Shown: piece by piece, positions 44,011 to 46,348 of the stretch
Layout of the letters: each line of letters begins with the position of its first letter
Numbering within the stretch: the first letter of the stretch is position 1
Assembly: GCF_019710635.1 (NCBI RefSeq)
Contig: NZ_JAIFZS010000031.1
Location: forward strand, 1-46,348
Length of the DNA: 46,348 nucleotides
Source of the DNA: Mycolicibacterium xanthum
Lineage (GTDB): Bacteria > Actinomycetota > Actinomycetes > Mycobacteriales > Mycobacteriaceae
Direction of reading: 5' to 3'
Position numbers and translations under genes: made by a program
The notes under the pieces: generated by a model
Told to the model about the DNA's origin: nothing
Database searches by the model: none
The model's input: the letters and a program-made list of their open reading frames with translations, nothing else

Positions 44011-44934
44011 GTGGACACCCGCCGACTCGAACTGCTGCTGGCCCTGTCGCGTCTCGGTTCGATGCGCGCCGTCGCCGAGGCACACCACCTGACCACCTCG
44101 ACGGTGTCCCAGCAGATCGCGGCGCTGGCCCGGGAAACCGGTGCGCCGCTGATCGAACCCGAGGGCCGCCGGGTCCGACTGACCCCCGCCGGTCGCCGGC
44201 TCGCCGATCACGCGGTGACCATCCTCGCCGCGGTGGACGCCGCCCGGCTCGACCTGGACCCCGAAGCCGAGCCGGCCGGCACGGTCCGCATCGGCGGCTT
44301 CGCCACCGGAATCCGGGTCTCGCTGCTGCCGATCGTGGCCGAGTTGTTCACGCGCTACCCCGACGTGGACTTCGTGATCAGCGAGTACGAGCCGATCGAG
44401 GCGTTCGCGCTGCTCACCGCAGATGATCTGGACCTCGCACTGGCTTACGACTACAACCTGGCACCCGCATCGCCCGGCGCGGCGCTCGAGGCGATGCCGC
44501 TGTGGTCGACCGGCTGGGGGCTCGGCGTGCCGACCGAGGCCGCCGGGGACACCACCGGTATCGCCGCGTTCGCCGACGCCACCTGGATCGTGAACTCGCG
44601 CAACACCGCCGACGAGACCGCAGTGCGCACGCTGGCCTCGCTGGCCGGCATCACGCCGCGCATCGCCCACCAGATCGACAGCCTCGATCTGGTGGAGGAT
44701 CTGATCGTGGCCGGATTCGGTGTCGGCCTGCTCCCTCTTGACCGCCCTACCGGGGCGGGGGTGACGGTGTTGCCGCTGACCGATCCCGAGGTGATCCTCA
44801 CCGCCTACGCGGTCACCAGGCGCGGTCGCTCGGACTGGCCGCCGCTGAGGGCGATCCTCGACCGGATGCGAACGCCCGCCGGCGAGCTGCCACGCCCACG
44901 GTGGCCACGACCCGAAGCCGCCCGGCCCCGCTGA
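44011..44934 (+). CDS. LysR-family transcriptional regulator
   Basis: A 307-residue protein from GTG 44011, with GACAAT ending six bases before it (leaderless). The N-terminal winged helix is LELLLALSRLGSMRAVAEAH followed by HLTTSTVSQQIAALARE. The effector domain starts about residue 90 (GTVRIGGFATGIRVSLLPIV) and includes VEDLIVAGFGVGLLP. Divergence from the crotonase suggests it controls that gene, and possibly the EamA exporter next along; LysR-EamA neighbours are common. The C-terminal tail is Pro/Arg-rich (RPRWPRPEAARPR). Effector unknown. Confidence 0.9.
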   Translation: MDTRRLELLLALSRLGSMRAVAEAHHLTTSTVSQQIAALARETGAPLIEPEGRRVRLTPAGRRLADHAVTILAAVDAARLDLDPEAEPAGTVRIGGFATGIRVSLLPIVAELFTRYPDVDFVISEYEPIEAFALLTADDLDLALAYDYNLAPASPGAALEAMPLWSTGWGLGVPTEAAGDTTGIAAFADATWIVNSRNTADETAVRTLASLAGITPRIAHQIDSLDLVEDLIVAGFGVGLLPLDRPTGAGVTVLPLTDPEVILTAYAVTRRGRSDWPPLRAILDRMRTPAGELPRPRWPRPEAARPR

Positions 44935-44950
44935 CCGCCGCAGGTGTCGC

Positions 44951-45655
44951 TCAGCTCCGCCCGGCCAGCCACATCGCCTGCCGCCGAACGAAATCGGCGT
45001 CGACCACCGCGCCGTGTCCCGGAACGTAGAGCGCCGACTCACCGCCGATCTCGATCACCCGCCGCAGCGTCGAGGGCCACTGCGCGGGATCGGACTGCTC
45101 GTCGAAGCACGGATCGCCGGATTCCTCGACCAGATCACCGCAGAACACCACCGTCGGCCCGGCGCCGGCGACCGCGACGATCAGGTCGTGGTCGGTGTGC
45201 CCGCGGCCCGGGTGGGAGATCGCCACGTCGAGCGCACCGAGCCGCAGCGTCGCCTCCCCGACGGCATCGCGGGGCGGTGCCAGCGCGGCGACGGCACGGT
45301 CCACTTCGGCGGCATCGGCGCCGTAGCGAACCGCCTCGGCGCGCAGGCCTGGACCCGCGGTCGCCATCGTCGCCAGCACCGCCGTAGCGCAGTAGAAACG
45401 CGCACCGGCAAACACCGAGCTGCCGAGGATGTGGTCAAAGTGGTTGTGGGTCAGCACCACATGACCGACCTCGTGGCCGGTGAGCGAGCGAACGTCGGCG
45501 GCCACGGCCTCCGCCTCGGCCAGCGTGGTCCCGGTGTCGATCAGCAGCGCCTGCCCGCCACCGGCCACCAGGCCGACGGTCACATCGCAAAACGCCAGCC
45601 GGCATCGGAACACCTGCGGCGTGAGCTGTTCCCACGCCAACCCCGCATCGGCCAC
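44951..45655 (-). CDS. Metallo-beta-lactamase-fold hydrolase
   Basis: A 234-residue protein from GTG 45655, with TAGTTT six bases upstream on the coding strand (leaderless). Zinc ligands are THNHFDH (HxHxDH), the His of GRGHTDHD, the Asp of VVFCGDLVEESG and the His of YVPGHGAVV. It resembles the quinoprotein-relay/glyoxalase II-like branch of MBL proteins, with LAFCDVTVGLVAGGGQALLI at the start. It probably hydrolyses an ester, thioester or lactone; the substrate is unknown. It converges with the LysR gene (16 bases). Confidence 0.82.
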   Translation of the reverse strand: MADAGLAWEQLTPQVFRCRLAFCDVTVGLVAGGGQALLIDTGTTLAEAEAVAADVRSLTGHEVGHVVLTHNHFDHILGSSVFAGARFYCATAVLATMATAGPGLRAEAVRYGADAAEVDRAVAALAPPRDAVGEATLRLGALDVAISHPGRGHTDHDLIVAVAGAGPTVVFCGDLVEESGDPCFDEQSDPAQWPSTLRRVIEIGGESALYVPGHGAVVDADFVRRQAMWLAGRS

Positions 45656-45724
45656 GTCGCCAAACTACCCCGGCTGCGTCAAGATACGGGTTTGCGCCGG
45701 AGCCGGCCGGGGCATACTCGATCC

Positions 45725-46348
45725 ATGTTGATCCGCCGTGTCGCGCGCCCCATGCTTTCCGCCGTGTTCATCTCGCGTGGGATCGAGGCCCTGCGCAGCC
45801 CGAAACCCGCCGCCGATGCCACCCGACAAACCCTCGAGGGCCTGAGCAAGCTGCCCGACCCGGTGGGCGCCAACGTCCCGTCGAACGCCGAGACGGTGGC
45901 CCGGGTGAATGCGGCGGTGCAGATCGGCGGCGGGCTGCTGCTGGCCACCGGCAGGCTCCCGCGGGTGGCCTCAGCCGCACTCGCGCTCAGCGTGGTGCCG
46001 GGTTCGCTTGGCGGGCATGCCTTCTGGAACGAGGTCGATCCCCAGCGCAAGGCCGACGAGCGGCGCGCATTCGTCACCGACATCAGCCTGATCGGCGGGC
46101 TGATCATCGCGGCGGTGGACACCGAGGGCAAACCATCGCTGGGCTGGCGCGGACGGCGCGCCGCGCGCAAGGTGTCGGAGGCGGTGCACTCCGCGCTGCC
46201 CGCCGGCGCGGACGCGAACCCGTCGTTGACCGACAGCGCACTCGGCGAGAAGGTGGGCCAGGGCCTGCATGTCGGAGCCGAGCGGAGCCGAGAGCTTGCC
46301 CACATCGCCCGCGAACGCGGCGGTGAGCTCGCCGGCGAGCTGGCCGTT
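45725..46348 (+). CDS. DoxX-family membrane protein (cut by the right edge)
   Basis: At least 208 residues from ATG 45725, open to the end of the window. RPMLSAVFISRGIEALRSP is the DoxX start, followed by NAAVQIGGGLLLATGRLPRV and the helices ALALSVVPGSLGGHAFW and ISLIGGLIIAAVDTEGK, giving four membrane segments. After residue 140 a charged cytosolic tail begins (GWRGRRAARKVSEAV). CATACT ends six bases before the ATG, a leaderless arrangement. DoxX-like proteins act in membrane redox or thiol stress systems in mycobacteria, but this one cannot be assigned more exactly. Confidence 0.8.
   Translation, partial: MLIRRVARPMLSAVFISRGIEALRSPKPAADATRQTLEGLSKLPDPVGANVPSNAETVARVNAAVQIGGGLLLATGRLPRVASAALALSVVPGSLGGHAFWNEVDPQRKADERRAFVTDISLIGGLIIAAVDTEGKPSLGWRGRRAARKVSEAVHSALPAGADANPSLTDSALGEKVGQGLHVGAERSRELAHIARERGGELAGELAV

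Overview
The window looks like chromosome from a fast-growing mycobacterium (Mycolicibacterium or a close relative). It is GC-rich with strong G/C third-position bias. It carries families typical of mycobacteria: a secreted cutinase, a wax ester synthase/diacylglycerol acyltransferase, a cytochrome P450, an Rv0386-type cyclase-ATPase-LuxR regulator, a Ddn-like F420 oxidoreductase and a mycothiol-type arsenate reductase set. Several genes start at or within a few bases of the predicted transcription start (leaderless), which is common in mycobacteria. This placement is inferred from gene content; no rRNA or tRNA gene is present to confirm it.

Left part (1-8.9 kb) is accessory in character. It opens with the end of an IS5-type transposase and a mazEF pair whose toxin is cut to 31 codons. 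Two intact vapBC-type toxin-antitoxin pairs follow, each with a palindrome at the promoter and a GTGA stop/start overlap. Next come a nitroreductase, a reverse-strand NtaA/SnaA-type flavin monooxygenase with a decayed short-chain dehydrogenase behind it, a secreted cutinase, and a reverse-strand P450. Two long gaps (2.4-3.06 and 5.54-6.40 kb) hold no recognisable gene. They do contain two of three copies of a GTCAC-Y-GTGAC palindrome.

The 8.9-18 kb part holds a 1084-residue cyclase/ATPase/LuxR regulator flanked by copies of a GCGTAGATC repeat, an alpha/beta hydrolase with a wax ester synthase/DGAT, a divergent alcohol dehydrogenase/TetR pair with two 18-bp operators, and a third vapBC. An arsenic operon follows (18.0-20.6 kb): arsR, acr3 and two different arsenate reductases. 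After it come a small conserved protein, a KefB-like antiporter and an MFS exporter.

The 24.2-30.1 kb part is rich in debris: fragments of a berberine-bridge-type oxidase, a TPR regulator, a second MFS protein, a VOC protein and a haloperoxidase-like hydrolase, plus a frameshifted second copy of the small protein. Intact genes here are a metallo-beta-lactamase-fold hydrolase, a class III cyclase with a Cys-pair N-terminus, and a kinase-like/lipocalin-like fusion.

The right part (30.3-46.3 kb) is gene-dense and orderly. It has a small secreted proline-rich protein and a siderophore-interacting protein, then a TetR-SDR-thioesterase operon, TspO, an NCS1 permease and a DHA2-type exporter. The polyamine ABC transporter potA-potD-potB-potC follows; potA appears to use a CTG start, and potB is preceded by a duplicated ribosome-binding region encoding an 8-codon mini-ORF. 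A Ddn-like protein, an EamA exporter, a crotonase divergent from a LysR regulator, another MBL-fold protein and a DoxX-like protein cut by the right edge complete it. No CRISPR array, tRNA, rRNA or replication origin was seen. I found no clear new defence or mobile system. The strongest unexplained signals are the repeated palindromes, the repeats flanking the cyclase regulator, the duplicated small protein and the unusual starts in the pot operon.
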